Assembly: GCF_024166365.1 (NCBI RefSeq)
Contig: NC_064821.1
Span: 49,317,093-49,381,092 of the forward strand
DNA from: Elephas maximus indicus
Taxonomy: Eukaryota > Chordata > Mammalia > Proboscidea > Elephantidae
DNA length: 64,000 bases
Reading direction: 5' to 3'
Shown here: positions 43,517 through 56,139 of the stretch, one piece after another
Position numbering within the stretch: the first letter of the stretch is position 1
How the letters are laid out: the number at the start of each line of letters is the position of its first letter
Translations under genes and position numbers: made by a program
Notes under the pieces: model-generated
The model's input: the letters and a program-made list of their open reading frames with translations, nothing else
Databases searched by the model: none
Told to the model about the DNA's origin: nothing

Positions 43517-44747
43517 CTGCAGACCGGAGGGAAAGAACTGCTGGATGGGCTGCCGGCACCTGGGCACCATCTGGGTTGAGGCAAGGAGGCGTGAACCCCG
43601 AGGTGGAGCTTCAGCCCATGGGCCAAGTGCAAAGCATTTCCCAGGAAGTCCACCATTTCTCCAGGTCTCCCTACAACCTGGCCAGGGGCATATGGTCAGC
43701 AAGTCGCTGCAGGGCCAAGGCTCAGAGATGGGCGAGGACTTGAACTCAGGGCCTCGGATGTGGGAACAGGACTCTGCTCACACTCCCTGTCCATGGTCAC
43801 CAAGGCCAGGAGTCCTTGGGAACCTGTCTCTTGCTTCTCAAGACTCTTGTCTTGATCCCTTTGGAGGCTCTTGCTCCTTATGATTTCTAATAGCCATTCC
43901 TCCTGCAATAGCTTCTCCTATGCCCAAACTCAACAACACCTGCTCAAAGGAGCCTGGCCAGGCCCATTTCCAGCCAGGCTGTCGCCTGTTTCCTGTGGAA
44001 ACAGATAATGCCCCAATCTTTATAGTATTTTCTTAATCCTGAATTTGAGATTTGGGTCCAGGCACTCATGAAATCACTTTGTCTTGTTTTCCAGAAGACA
44101 GGCTCTGACACGCAGCCAGGAAAGGCAGGGAGAGGAGAGAGAAGGCACAGTGCTAATTTGCCCTCCCTGGGAAGGAAGGCAGTGACCATGGCCAGGGCCC
44201 TGCAGGGTGAGTGAGCAGGGTCCACCCACCTCCCTGTCCCTGGCCCTTTCCATGAAGGGCAGCTCCTGATTGTGCCCACACAGTAACAGTCAGGCTGCCA
44301 TAGCCTTTCTGACATACTTCTCTTCTATGCTACTGGAAGAATTCTCCCTGGGGAGGGGGAGGATCGAGACAACAGGGATAGGAAAAGCCTTGGAAGGGTG
44401 GGCTGGTGTGGATGGTGCACAATGGGGCTTCTACATGTGAAAGGGAGCTGGGGTAGAGGGCAGGATTCCAGCCCCCCAGGTAGGGTGCCAGCAGTCTTAT
44501 CCATACTATGTGGGAGTCCCCCCACACTGGTAGCCTTGTGCTGGCCTCCTCCCTAGCTGTTCTGCCACCCGGATGCACAGAGGAGACACTAGCCTTGGGG
44601 TGCTAGGGAAGGAGGGCTCAGTCCCAAGGACCTAACATCATGCCACGCCTTCCGCTTGGCATGAGAGCATCAAGGTGCTGCTTAGAAAACTACGTTGTCA
44701 CCCACCCACCCATTACTGCACAACTTCTATTCCTGAAAAGGGAAATA

Positions 44748-44928
44748 CCAGTTGCTGTCAAGCCGACTCCGACTCGTGGCAACCCCATGTGTGGCAGAGT
44801 AGAACTGTGCTCCACAGGGTTTTCATGGCTATGACCTTTCAGAAGCAGATCTCCAGGTGGGTGGGAACCGCCAAGCTCCTGGTTAGTAGTCAAGTGCTTA
44901 CTCGTTTGCACCACCCAGTGACTCCTTG
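44748..44928 (-). repeat. AfroSINE
   Basis: Reverse copy: GTTGCTGTCAAGCCGACTCC ... TTTGCACCACCCAGTGACTC. Confidence 0.88.
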
Positions 44929-45949
44929 AAAGCGGAAATCAGCTTCCAGAAAGGAGCTCAAATTGCCTGCTTCCTGGGATGCGGCTCCTTTGCTTGGGAA
45001 GCCCAACAATCCTTCCTCTCTTCTCGGGAACATTCTGTTCTCGGCCCATTCTTGGGACCACGCAATATCACCGCAGGCAGAATTTTCCTAGCAAGTGCAG
45101 AATCCAAGATGACATCATACCCTACATGGCAGCTGAGCTAGTTACCTAACAGATGCCGACGCTTCCTGAGTGCTGTCTCCCAGCCCACTAACCAGGAAGG
45201 GGCTGGTGGGAGACCGTAAGTGTCAGCAGAAGGTGCCTCGGGGGCAGTGAGCAGAGGCAGCCCACTCGCCTCTTTCCTGGGCTGCCTCATGGGCTTTCTC
45301 ACAGGGACCGTGGGCCTCCGGAGTGAGCTGCAGGCACAGAAATAGCACTGCTACCCTGGGGGATGGAGAGTCTGCAGAGGGAGCAGGTCATCCACTTGGC
45401 TGCCTCTCCTCAGAAGCCACAGCCCGGCCCAGGGCCTTCTGACATATAGCCCGTCCAGTGTATACCTGTCCTTACTCTGAGGTCTGGGAAAGGAAGTCAC
45501 CTTCTCAAGGTCACACAGGGACTTTGAAGACTATTTCACAATACACCTGAACCACAGGTTTTCCAAGAGTCCCACTTTCCCAACTGCCAGCTGGTCACCC
45601 CTTCCCTGACTGGGGGAAGGGAGGGAGGCAGGCCTGGGGGTCCAGTCAGTGTTTACAGAGCCTCCCGTTCTACTGCTGCGGGGGGCGGGTGTGGGCAGGG
45701 CATGAAGAGCTATCGCCCATCTGTTCCCTGTTCTGTTTCTAAGGGACCATGTTGTTTTCCTTTCCACAGAGATGTGCTCTCCTTTGGGGCCAAAGAGGGG
45801 GCAGGCTCTTGCAGAGCATTCTCTGACTGTCCTTATCATCAGCCTGGCGTGGTGCATGTCATCTGATGAGGTCCTGGACATGGACCTGCAGGTCTCTGGC
45901 CAAGAATGCTAACCTTCCCTCTTCTCTTCTTTATGAAATTTGGGCCAGT

Positions 45950-46288
45950 TACCTAGCAAGGAGAGGCAGAATTCTTGCCTCCTGTGCGGGAGATCTGGCT
46001 TCAATTCCCAGCCTACACTTCGTGAGCAGCTACCACCCGCCTGTCATTGGAGGCTTGCGTGCTGCTATGACGTTGAACTGGTTTCAGCAGAGCTTCCAGA
46101 CTAAGACGAACTAGGAAGAAAGGCCTGGCAATCTACTTCTGAAAATCAGCCAGTGAAAACCCTACGGATCACAATGATCCAAGTGGCAAATGATCATGGG
46201 GATGGCGCAGGACTGGGCAGCATTTCATCCCATTGTGCATGGGGTGGCCATGAGTCAGAGGCTGACTCAACGGCAGTTAACAACACCT
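45950..46288 (+). repeat. tRNA-Gly-headed SINE with RTE body and tail
   Basis: Second copy of the family seen at 14,855: head GGCAGAATTCTTGCCTCC and CTTCAATTCCCAGCC, body GGCTTGCGTGCTGCTATGAC and CTTCCAGACTAAGACGAAC, tail CAACGGCAGTTAACAACACC. Confidence 0.82.
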
Positions 46289-46664
46289 AATAGGGAGGAT
46301 GAGCTGCTCTATTGTTACATGGTTTGACCATTTCTTTAGAGCTGGGAGGGACCTCAGAGTGGACTGCCATGGTTTCTCTATCTCCTTTTAAGGCCAGCAT
46401 ATGGTACTTCCCTTAGATACTAACATTGTCCTGGAAGCCCTGGGCTCAGAGCAGGAAGACGCTGCTAAGAGGCCAGTAGGCCCAGCCCACTGCCTCCAGG
46501 CCATCAGCTAGGGTTCCTGTTTCATTTTACAGACGAGGCTGTGTGCTCCCCATTGGTACCTCTGATGATGCTGTCTGAATGTGGGCTCAGGGCATCTATC
46601 TATCCCTTCCTACCAGATGTGGGTGAGCTAAGGAGGGGAGTCACTTCTGTTCTACCGTCTCTGA

Positions 46665-47430
46665 CACATTAAAAGATAAGGATAGCCAAAATCAGGCAAA
46701 GGCATCACCAGAAAACTACAGTCCAGTATTTCTTATGATTATAGATGCAAAACTCCTTAACAAAATACTAGCGAACCAAATCCAACAACATATAAAAAGA
46801 CTTCTACGGTACGACTAAGTGGGACTTATCTGGGAAAGGCAGGTTGGTTAAGCATCTGAAAATCAATTAATACACCATATCAATACAAAAAAAAAAATTT
46901 TTTTTTTTTTATCAATACAGTTAAAAAAAAAAAAACCACATGATCATCTCAATAGATACGGAAAAAGCACTTGACAAAATTCAACCCCTTTCATGATGAA
47001 AACACTCAACAACTAGGAACAGAAGTCTAATAAAGAGCATTTACCATTTTCATGGTAAAAGATTGAAAGCTTTACCCCTAAGATCAGGAATAAACAAGGA
47101 CATCTGCTTTCCCCACTTCTATTCAACATGGTACTGGAGGTTCTGGCCAGGGCAATTAGACAAAAAAGAAAAGAAAGAAAAGATACCCAGATTGGAAAGA
47201 AAGAAGTAAGCCTATCTCTATTTGTAGATCACAAGACCTTGTATATAGAAAGTCTTAGGAAATCCACTAAAAACTAGTAGAAATAAGAGTTACTAAAGTT
47301 GCAGGGTACAAGATCACTATACAAAAATCAGTGTGTATTTCTATACACTCGCAATGAACAATTTGAAAATGAAGTTATAACAATTCCACTTATAAGAGCA
47401 TCAAAATATAAAATACTTAGGAATAATAAT
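46665..47430 (+). repeat. L1 ORF2 fragment (reverse transcriptase region)
   Basis: Sense L1 ORF2 sequence (AAAACTACAGTCCAGTATTT, AACACTCAACAACTAGGAAC, TATTCAACATGGTACTGGAG). The YADD-equivalent region near 47,215-47,235 is degraded. It is interrupted by A/T runs at 46,888-46,934. Confidence 0.85.
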
Positions 47431-48740
47431 ACAGCACATCTTTTTGTGTGAATATTGGCCATTTGCATATATTCTTTGGAGAAATGTCTATTCAAATCCT
47501 CTGCCCATTTTTTTCCCCCAATTTGAAGGTCTTTTGTTTTAATGAGTCATATATATCTCCAATTGTAAACTAAAGCAGTTTGGTAAAAGATTACATTTTA
47601 TTTAAGGAAAATGCATTATGTTATTTAGTCATGAAGATTACAAAGTCAGTTTCCCTTTCCTGGTACAAGAAAAATTCCCTCTTCTGTCCTAAATGATTAA
47701 GCTTCCTTTTAAAAAATATATATATATTATTTTTTTGGTTGGTATTGAGAATATACACAGAACGTACACCAATCCAACAATTTTTACATGTACAATTCAG
47801 TGACATTGATTACATTCTTCAACTTGTATGACCATTTTCAGCCCCCTTTTCTAAGTTTTTCTTCCCCCATTAAAATAAACTTGTTGCCCCCTAAGTTTCC
47901 TATCTAATCTTTTAAGTTGCTGTTGTCAATTTGATTTCATATAGATAGTTCTTAAAAGAGTACAATGCTTAAGGCAGCCATTCTTTATTAGCTAAACTAT
48001 TTAGTTTTAAGAAATTTTCAGGGGACATTTTTGGTTTAAGATTAAAAGATTATCTCAAGGCAATAGTTTCAGGAGTTCATCTAGCCTCCATGGATTCCAT
48101 GGGAATTTGAAATCTGTTCTATATTTTCCCTGTTTTGATCAGGACTCTTCTATAGAATCTTCCATCAAAATGTTCAGTAATGGTAACCAGGTGCCATTCA
48201 GTTCTGGTCTCATGGCAAAGAAGGCAGTTGTTCATGAAGGCAATTAGATACATATTCCATTTCTTCCTCCTATTCCTGACTCTCCTTCTTCCTCTGTTGC
48301 TCCAGTCCCTTGCTCATTTTTAAACTGCAATTTTAATATATTATTGAGTTGTAAGAGTTCTTTATGTATTATGAATACAAGTCTCTTACCAGATACATGA
48401 TTTGCAAATATTTTCTCCCATTCTATGGGTTATCTTTTCACTTTCTTGGTGGTGTCCTTTGAAGCACAAACATTTTACATTTTGATGAAGCCCAATCTAC
48501 CTATTTTTCTTTTGTTGTTGCATGTGCTTTTTGCATCATATCTAAGAAAACACTTCCTAACCCCAGGTCATGAAATTAACTACTATGTTTTCTTCTAAGA
48601 GTTTTATAGTGTTAGCTCTTATATTTAGACCTATGATCCATCTTGGGTTACTTTTTGTATAAGTTGTGAGGTAGTGGCCCAACTTCATTATTTTATATGT
48701 AGCTATCTAGCTGTCCCAGTACCACCTGTTGAAAAGATAA
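47430..48740 (-). repeat. Old L1, reverse, with a second L1-type 3' end inside
   Basis: Parts at 47,430-47,580 (TGAATATTGGCCATTTGCAT) and 48,305-48,740 (GCAAATATTTTCTCCCATTC, TGTCCCAGTACCACCTGTTG) are consecutive in L1M antisense order. Between them, 47,715-48,300 belongs to the same family as 13,345-13,640 (CAATTCAGTGACATTGATTA). Confidence 0.7.
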
Positions 48741-49401
48741 AGTCTGATGTTCACCTGAAAGTTCTTTACTGTTACTCATCAGCCCAGAAATCATTTACCA
48801 CAGATTTAATCATGACCTGTGAACAAAGAGGCTGAGATTCCAGGCAGTGTCCTTCTGTGTCTCTTTGAGTTTTGAGGGTGGAGTTTTGAGGCTGGAGGCT
48901 TTTCTGCCCCCACCGACAACTCAATATCAAGTCACCCTCATTCAAATCCATCTAAGTGTCTGAGGATGGGTTTCTTGGGGAAGGATAAGTGAGGAAGTGG
49001 AAGTCAGGGCATAGCCTTCCAAGATCCCTGTGAGGTGTGCAACTACCTTGCAGAAAGCCATGTGACCTTTGTTCTCAGTTCTTTCAAGCCATACAAACCC
49101 TTGAGGCTAATGAATGTGGGCTGACCAGACCAAGAGGGACAACCTGGGGCCTGATGCTGACTAAGCATGATATAATCTACCTTGGCTCATGTGGTGAGGC
49201 TGATAAAAGCCCTGAACCCTGAGGCTCAGAGGAGCTTCCTGGCTGGTGACCACACACAGGAGAGGGTAGCGTGTCCCTCTTTGGGACGTGGAAGCTCCGT
49301 GCTGTGACCCTTCCCAGACCTCACTCTATGTGTTTCTTCATTTGTATCCTTTTTGGTTGTAATAAAGTTGTAGCCATAAGTATGGCATAAAAACTCCAAA
49401 A

Positions 49402-49605
49402 CCAAACCTACTGCCATCGAGTTCAATGCTGAGTCATAGCAGCTCTTTAGGACAGATTAGAAAACTGCCCCACAGGGTTTCCAAGAATATAATCTTTACA
49501 GAGGCAGACTGCCACATCATTCACCCATTGAGTGGCTAGTGGGTTTGAACCACCAACCTTTTGGTTAGTAGCCAAGCATGTAATCACTGCACCACCAGGG
49601 CTCCT
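49402..49605 (-). repeat. AfroSINE
   Basis: Reverse full-length copy (CTACTGCCATCGAGTTCAAT ... ACTGCACCACCAGGGCTCC). Confidence 0.9.
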
Positions 49606-50397
49606 AAGTATGGTATACTCTCTGTGAGTTCTGTGAGTCGTTCCAGAGAATTAATGAATCCACAGGGGCAGTGAGAGCCAGAAGGGGCTGGCATCTGTCT
49701 GTTTGGCAATCTAAAAGAAGGTGTCCTTCCAATGTGTGAGTTCTAACCTAGCTCTGGCTAGCTGGGGCTGAGAGCAGCAGTCCTGTATGAGTTGCTGGTG
49801 ATGAGGATGAAGAAGTGGGAAAGTGAGGACTGGATCCATTTCCATACTTTTGAGAATTGGATTCATGCTGCTTCTTACGACGCAGTTAGCAAAGAAGGTG
49901 GGATTTGCCCACTGTGTCCCTGGCTTATTGCAACTCCATTCCCCAAACTCCTTGTGAATAGGCTCTGAAGGCATGAAGGGCTTGGCAGGCTGCCCCCAGA
50001 CTCCCCATCACAAAGTCCTCTTCTCCAGCAAGGAGTCTCCACGTCTATGACTCATCTCAGGGCCATGGGGGACAGAGATGGTTCTTGCTCAGGCTCCCAC
50101 ACAGTAGCAGCCTGTGTGGAGACAGACCCAGTCCCTCTCCTGGTTCTCCTCCTACCTCCACGACTATTCCTTCTCAGTCTCCTCTGTTGGATCCTCTTCC
50201 TTTTCCCAACCACTAAATGTAGGAGGGCCCCAGGTTCAAACCTAGGAACTGCTCTTCTCCATCTACAGTGTAGAATCTACAATCACTCCCCAGATAATCT
50301 CAGGCTGTCCTCTTACTTGAAAACCGCCCACAGACAGATCTCTCCCAAACTCATCTTTCTAGCACAGACCTCTCCCCTGAATTCCAGATTTGCATAT

Positions 50398-50822
50398 TGT
50401 TATGGATTGAATTGTGTCCCCCCCCAAAAGATAAGTTGAAATATTAACCCCTGTACCTGGGAATGTGACCCTGTTTGGAAATAGGCGTTTTCTTTTGTTA
50501 TGTTAACGAGGCCATACTGGAGTAGGGTGGGTCCTAAACCTAATCCTTTTTGAGTAGTGTCTTATAATAAGGGAAAACAGAGAGAGACACAAAGAGAGGG
50601 AGGACGCCATGTGATGACCGAGGTGGATGCATCTACAAGCCCAGGAACACGAAGGATTGCCAGCAGCTACTAGAAGTGGAAAGAGACAAAGAAAGACCTT
50701 CTCCTAGAGCCAATGCCCTGAATTTGGACTTCTAGCCTCCTGAACTGTGAGAAAATAAATTCCTGTCCTTGAAAGCCACCTCCTGTGGTATTTTGTAATG
50801 GCAGCCCTGGGTGACTAAGACA
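50398..50822 (+). repeat. MaLR/MLT1-like solo LTR (fossil)
   Basis: TGTTATGG ... CTAAGACA within L2, no internal region; flanks CATAT/CACGT are only a partial 5-bp match. Confidence 0.8.
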
Positions 50823-51345
50823 CACGTCCAACTGCCCATCTGGGTTTCCACTGGGATGTCCAACAGGCACGTCCGCTGGGCTCCTATGTCAGCCTTTCCC
50901 TGGTCTCCCCATGCCAGCCCCCAACAGTCCATTCTCTACACAGCAGCCAGATTCCCAAAAGGAGGATGTGATCCCAAGGTTTCTCATCACACTCTAAGAG
51001 AAATCCAAACTCCACGCACTGCCAACAAGCCCCAACATGATCTGGCCTCTGACTGCCCTTCACCTCCTTTTATACATCCCCTGGCCTCTCACTCTGCTCC
51101 TCCTGGCTGGCCTTCAAACACATGTAACTTGCCCCTGCTGTTCCTCTGCCTCGATGCTCTTCCTGAAGCTCATCTCACAGCTCTTACAACGTCATGGTGG
51201 TCTCTGTGCAAACATCTCAGACAGGCCCTCCTGGCCCACAATTTCTGAAATACTGTCCTGTGTCCTGATCCCTCAGGTAGCTGTAGTCTTCTTCAGAGTC
51301 CTCATCACTGTCTAGAGTGTTACATATTGATCTGATCTCAGTGTG

Positions 51346-51935
51346 TGTTGTGGATTGAGTCGTATCCCCCCAAAATATGTGTTGGAATCCTAACCCCTAT
51401 CCCTGTGGATGTGATCCTGTTTGGACACTGGGTTTCTTTGTTGTGTTAACAAGGCCACACTAGTATAGGGTGTGTCCTAAACCTAATCACTTCTGAGTTA
51501 TAAAAAGAGCAGATTAGACACAGAAGGAAGAACGACGGGGGTAAGACAGATGCCACCTGAAGATCATACGCTAAGGAATCAAGGAACACTGGGGCTTTGG
51601 AAGCTGAAAGAGACAAGGATCTTCCCCCAGAGCTGACAGAGAGGGCCTTCCCCTCTAGCCACTGCCCTGAATTTGGACTTTTACTTTGGAGCCCTGGTGG
51701 TGCAGTAGCTAAGAGCTCTGCTGCTAACCAAAAGGTCGGCTATTTGAATCCACCAGCTGCTTCGTAGAAACCCTATGGGGCAGTTCTACTCTGTCCTATA
51801 AGGTTGCTATGAGTTGGGATTGACTTGAAGACAACAGGTTTGTTTTTTCCGAAACTGTGAGAAAATGAACTTTTGTTCTTTAAAGCCACCCACTTGGTGG
51901 TGTTTTTGTTACAGCAGCACTAGGTAACTAAGACG
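51346..51935 (+). repeat. MaLR/MLT1-like solo LTR (fossil) carrying an AfroSINE
   Basis: Begins TGTTGTGG, with perfect 5-bp flanks GTGTG (51,341-51,345; 51,936-51,940). The same L2 holds the LTR at 50,398. No internal region is present. Confidence 0.85.
51688..51846 (+). repeat. AfroSINE in LTR
   Basis: Short-body sense copy (GGAGCCCTGGTGGTGCAGTA ... GACTTGAAGACAACAGG). Confidence 0.9.
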
Positions 51936-52074
51936 GTGTGTTTCCCCCCCACTGGAATATAAGTTCCACGTGGTCAGGGAAAGTCTGTCTTGTTTACTGA
52001 CACACTGACAGGACCCAGAAAAGTTCCTGAGTCACAGTAGGGCTCAATAAATTCTAAACAATAAATGAGTGGAT

Positions 52075-52165
52075 AAATGCTTATTTTGTAGATGAGGAAA
52101 CTGAAGCTCAGAGAGATGAAGCAACTCAGTGAGTCAGGGGCAGAGGGAGAGCTCAGGACTCCAAC
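52075..52165 (-). repeat. MIR fragment
   Basis: Reverse MIR: TTTTGTAGATGAGGAAACTG, CTCAGAGAGATGAAGCAAC. Confidence 0.7.
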
Positions 52166-52351
52166 ATCCCTGTGTTCACTCTGTGGCACACAGGGCCACC
52201 TCCTCTCTGGAGAAGGGAAACAACTGACCTGCCCTGGTCCCTCAGAACACTGAGGCTGGTCAGGCCTCTCAATAGAAATTGGACCAACATATCCATCCTG
52301 TCAGAATGAAACTAAGACCCAGGAGCAAAAAAGCAAAATGATCAACAAGGG

Positions 52352-52562
52352 AGGAGCCTTGGTGGTGCAGTGGTTAAGTACTTGGCTGCTAACTGAAAGG
52401 TCAGCGGTTCAAATCCCCTGGCCACTCCACAGGAGAAAGATGTGGCAGTCTGCTTCTGTAAAGATTTACAGCCTTGGAAACCCTATGGGGTGGTTCTACC
52501 TGTCCTATAGGGTCACCGTGAGTCAGAACTAACTTAATGGCAACAGGTTTAGTGTTTTTTTT
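52352..52562 (+). repeat. AfroSINE
   Basis: Full-length sense copy (GGAGCCTTGGTGGTGCAGTG ... ATGGCAACAGGTTTAG). Confidence 0.92.
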
Positions 52563-52624
52563 GGACCAACAGATGAATCGATAAACAAAATGTGGTCCAG
52601 CTACACAATGAATGTTAACCAACT

Positions 52625-54920
52625 AATTGCTGTTGGAAACAAAGAAGAAGGATCGGTAGTTGGAAAACATGGCCTTGGAGATAGAAACAATGCTGGAGAT
52701 TGCATGGTAGAATTTTGCAAGACCAACAACTTCTTCACTGAAAATACCTTTTTTCACAAACATATACGGCAACTAGAAACATGGACCTCACCAGATGGAA
52801 TACACAGGAATCAAATCGACTACATCTGTGGAAAGAGACAATGGAAAAGCTCAATGTGAACAATCAGAACAAGGCCAGGGCCCAACTGTGGAACAGACCA
52901 TCAATTGCTCGTATCCAAGTTCAAGTTGAAAATGAAGAAAATTAGAACAAGTCCATGAGTGCCAAAGTACAACCTTGTATATCCCACCTGAATTTACAGA
53001 CCATCTAAGGAACAGATTTGCCATGTGGAACACTAATGACCGAAGACCAGATGAAAGAGTTGTAGAATGACATCAAGGGCATCATCCATGAAGAAATCAA
53101 GAGGTCATTAAAAAGACAGGAAAGAAAGACATGACCAAAATGGATGTCAGAAGAGACTCTGAAACTTGCCCTTGAACACAGAGCAGCTAAAGCAAAAAGA
53201 AGAAATGATGAAGTAAAAGAACTGAACATAAGATTTCAAAGGGTGGCTCAAGAAGACAAAGTATAATGACACGTGTAAAGACCTGGAGATAGAAAACCAA
53301 AGGGAAGAACACGCTGGGTACTTCTCAAGCTGAAAGAACTGAAGAAAAAATTCAAGCCTCGAGTTGCAATAGTGAAGGGCTCTATGGGGGAAAATATTAA
53401 ACAACGCAGGAAACATCAAAAGAAGTTGGAAGGAATATATATAGTCATTATACCAAAAAGAACTGGTCAATGTCCAACCATTTCAAGAGGTATCATACCA
53501 TCAGGAACTGATGGTAATGAAGAAGTCCAAGCTGTACTACAGGCATTGGTGAAAAACAAGGCCCTAGGAATTGATGGAATACCAACTGAAATGTTTCAAC
53601 AAAATGGATGCAGCACTGAAGTGCTCACTTGTCTATGCCAGGAAATTTGGAAGACAGCTACCTGGCTAATCGACTGAAAGAGATCCATATTTATGCCTAT
53701 TCCGAAGAAAGGTGATCCATCTGAATGCGGAAATTATAGAACAATATCATGCACAAATAAAATTTTGCTGAAGATCATTCAAAAGTGGCTGCAGCAGTAT
53801 ATCGACAGGGAACGGCCAGAAATTCAGGCCAGATTCAGAAGAGTATGTGGAACCAGGGATATCATTGCTGATGTCAGATGGATCCTGGCTGAAAGCAGAG
53901 AGTACCAGAAGGATGTTTACCTGTGTTTTACTTACTATACAAAGGCATTCAACTGTGTGGATCATAACAAATTATAGATAACATTGCGAAGAATGGGAAT
54001 TCCAGAACACTTAATCATGTTCATGAGGAACCTTCACACAGATCAAGAGGCAGTTGTTCAGACAGAACAAGGGGATACTGCTTGGTTTAAAGTCAGGAAA
54101 GGTATGCCTCAGGGTTGTATCCTTTCACCATACCTATTCAATCTGTATGCTAGGCAAATAATCGGAAAAGCTGGACTCTATGAAGAAGAATGGGCATCAA
54201 GATTGGAAGAAGACTCATTAATGACCTGCGTTATGCTGATGACACAACTTTGCTTGCTGAAGGTGAAGAGGACTTGAAGCACTTATTGATGAAGATCAAA
54301 GACCACAGCCTTGAGTATGGATTATACCTCAACGTAAAGAAAACAAAAATCTTCACAACTGGACCAATAAGCAACATCATGATAAACGGAAAAAAGACTG
54401 AAGTTGTCAAGAATTTCATTTTACTTGGATAAAGAATCAACACCCATGGAAGCAGCACTCAAGAAATCAAAAGACACATTGCACTTGGCAAATCTGGTGC
54501 AAAAGACCTCTTCAAAGTGTTGAAAAGCAAAGATGTCACCTTGAAGACTAAGGTGCACCTGACCCAAGCCATGGTATTTTCAATCGCATAAGGAAGACTG
54601 AAGAACTGACGCTTTTGGAGTGCCAAAAGGACAAACAAATCTGTCCTGGAAGACGTACGACCAAACACTCCTTAGAAGCAAGGATGGCGAGACTGCTTTG
54701 GACATGTTGTTAGGAAGGATCAGTCCCTGCAGAAGGACCTGGTAAAGCAGAGGGTCGGTGAAAAAGCGGAAGACCATCAACGAGATGGACTGACACAGTG
54801 GTTGCAACAATGGGCTCAAGCATAACGATTGTGAGCATGGCGCAGGATTGGGCAGCGTTTCGTTCTGTGGTACATAAGTTCACTGTGAGTCAGAACCGAC
54901 TCGACAGCACCTAACAACAA
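52625..54920 (+). repeat. RTE LINE, 5' truncated, sense
   Basis: 2.3 kb. It starts inside the endonuclease domain (VGNKEEGSVVGKHGLGD, then HRNQIDYIC, 52,590-52,859). It continues through RT (VKNKALGIDGIPTEMFQ at 53,372-53,677; KKGDPSECGNYRT and RDIIADVRWILAES at 53,693-53,977; VRKGMPQGCILSPYLFNL at 53,984-54,277), the active-site YADD codons (54,232-54,243) and the tail CGACAGCACCTAACAACAAG. Several stops and frame changes make it inactive. The DYIC endonuclease motif is better kept here than in the 28,194 copy. Confidence 0.93.
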
Positions 54921-54923
54921 GAA

Positions 54924-55117
54924 GTTTCCATTGAGTCGATTTCCAACTCATGGTAACCCCATGTGTGTCAGAGTAGAACTGTGCTCCACAGGGTTTTCAA
55001 TGACTGACTTTTCAGAAATAGATTGCCAGGCCTTTTCCACGATGCCTCTGGGTAGACTTGAACCTCCAACCTTTTGGTTGACAGCCAAGCACATTAACCA
55101 TCTGCACCACCTTAGGA
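54924..55117 (-). repeat. AfroSINE
   Basis: Reverse copy directly after the RTE tail: CCATTGAGTCGATTTCCAAC ... CATCTGCACCACC. Confidence 0.88.
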
Positions 55118-55119
55118 CA

Positions 55120-55480
55120 CTGGACTATCACTCAGTCATATAAAGGAATGAAGTTCTGATACATGCTACAACATGAACACTGAAAATATTGTGCCGAGTG
55201 AAAGAAGCCAGATACAAAACGACAAATACTGTATGATCCCACTGATGTGAAATATGTAGAATATGCAAATGCATAGAGACAAAAAGTAGATTAGAGGTTA
55301 TGAGGGGCTGGAGGAAAGAGGGGATGGGGAGTGATTGCTTAATGGGCAGAGTTGATGACAAAGTTGTGGAAATAGGTGATGGTGACGGTAGCAAAACATT
55401 GTGAATGTAATTAGTGTCAATGAATTGTACACTTAAAAACCGTTAAAATGACAAATTTTATCGTGGTGAAAAAAAAAGGA
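55120..55480 (+). repeat. L1 3' end
   Basis: Sense L1 3' UTR: CACTCAGTCATATAAAGGAA, TGATCCCACTGATGTGAAAT, TGTACACTTAAAAACCG, ending in an A-rich tail. Confidence 0.8.
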
Positions 55481-56139
55481 AAAGAAAAACACCAAAGCAG
55501 CCAAGGGCTGTTGTGAAGAAAACTTACTATGAAACCCTGAGTGCCAGCCTGGGAGACCTCCCCCACCTCTGCCCCTGCCCCCTGCCATGTTACGAACTCC
55601 ATGGCTCACCTGGGGCAGAAATCAGGGCCAAGGTGGGTTGGGGACACAGCTCTCTGGTCCAGGACAGGGCACCCGGTCCTCCCAGCCCACGCCCAATCCC
55701 AGCTTTGCCCCTTTCACAGAGTCCAGTCAAGTGACTGGTGAGAGAAAAATGACAAATATGTAGGAGCTTAGACAAGGGAAGCTGGCCCCTGGCGGGGGGT
55801 GAAAGGCAGACAATGGGGTCACTGGTCTGTTTGCAGGCTCAGGGTGAATTGGGACCAGCCTAGCCAGCCAGCAACTGGCATCCACCCTCTGCCCATGTTC
55901 TCAGCTTACTGGAAGGATGGACATGGCCCTTTGGGAGCCCTGGTTCCCCTTTGCTGGGAAAAGCCCCCCAGGGGATGCTGACACAGCCCCAGCGTCTGTT
56001 GAGGATCACTCCTGCTCTCTGAAGTCCCCAGGTAAAGTCTTTCAAAGGTTCTTCGTCTAGACACACAGCACCTAAATACGTTTCCTGAACTGCCGGGGTG
56101 CATTCCTGTTGGCCCATGGCTATATATTTGGGTTGATGA

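Larger units (their letters stand above)
50130..52075 (+). repeat. L2 LINE split by two solo LTRs
   Basis: L2 sense pieces at 50,130-50,397 (GGTTCTCCTCCTACCTCCAC), 50,823-51,345 (CAGTCCATTCTCTACACAGC, CAACATGATCTGGCCTCTGA) and the 3' end at 51,941-52,075 (AGGGCTCAATAAATTCT). They are consecutive parts of the L2 consensus. Confidence 0.85.

Noticed and set aside
43326-43883. 185-codon plus-strand frame across the CTNNBIP1 last coding segment
   Set aside because: Antisense shadow of the ICAT exon and adjacent intron.
53372-54432. RT-like frames suggesting a retron or diversity-generating system
   Set aside because: They belong to a 5'-truncated RTE with the typical tail; nothing bacterial is present.
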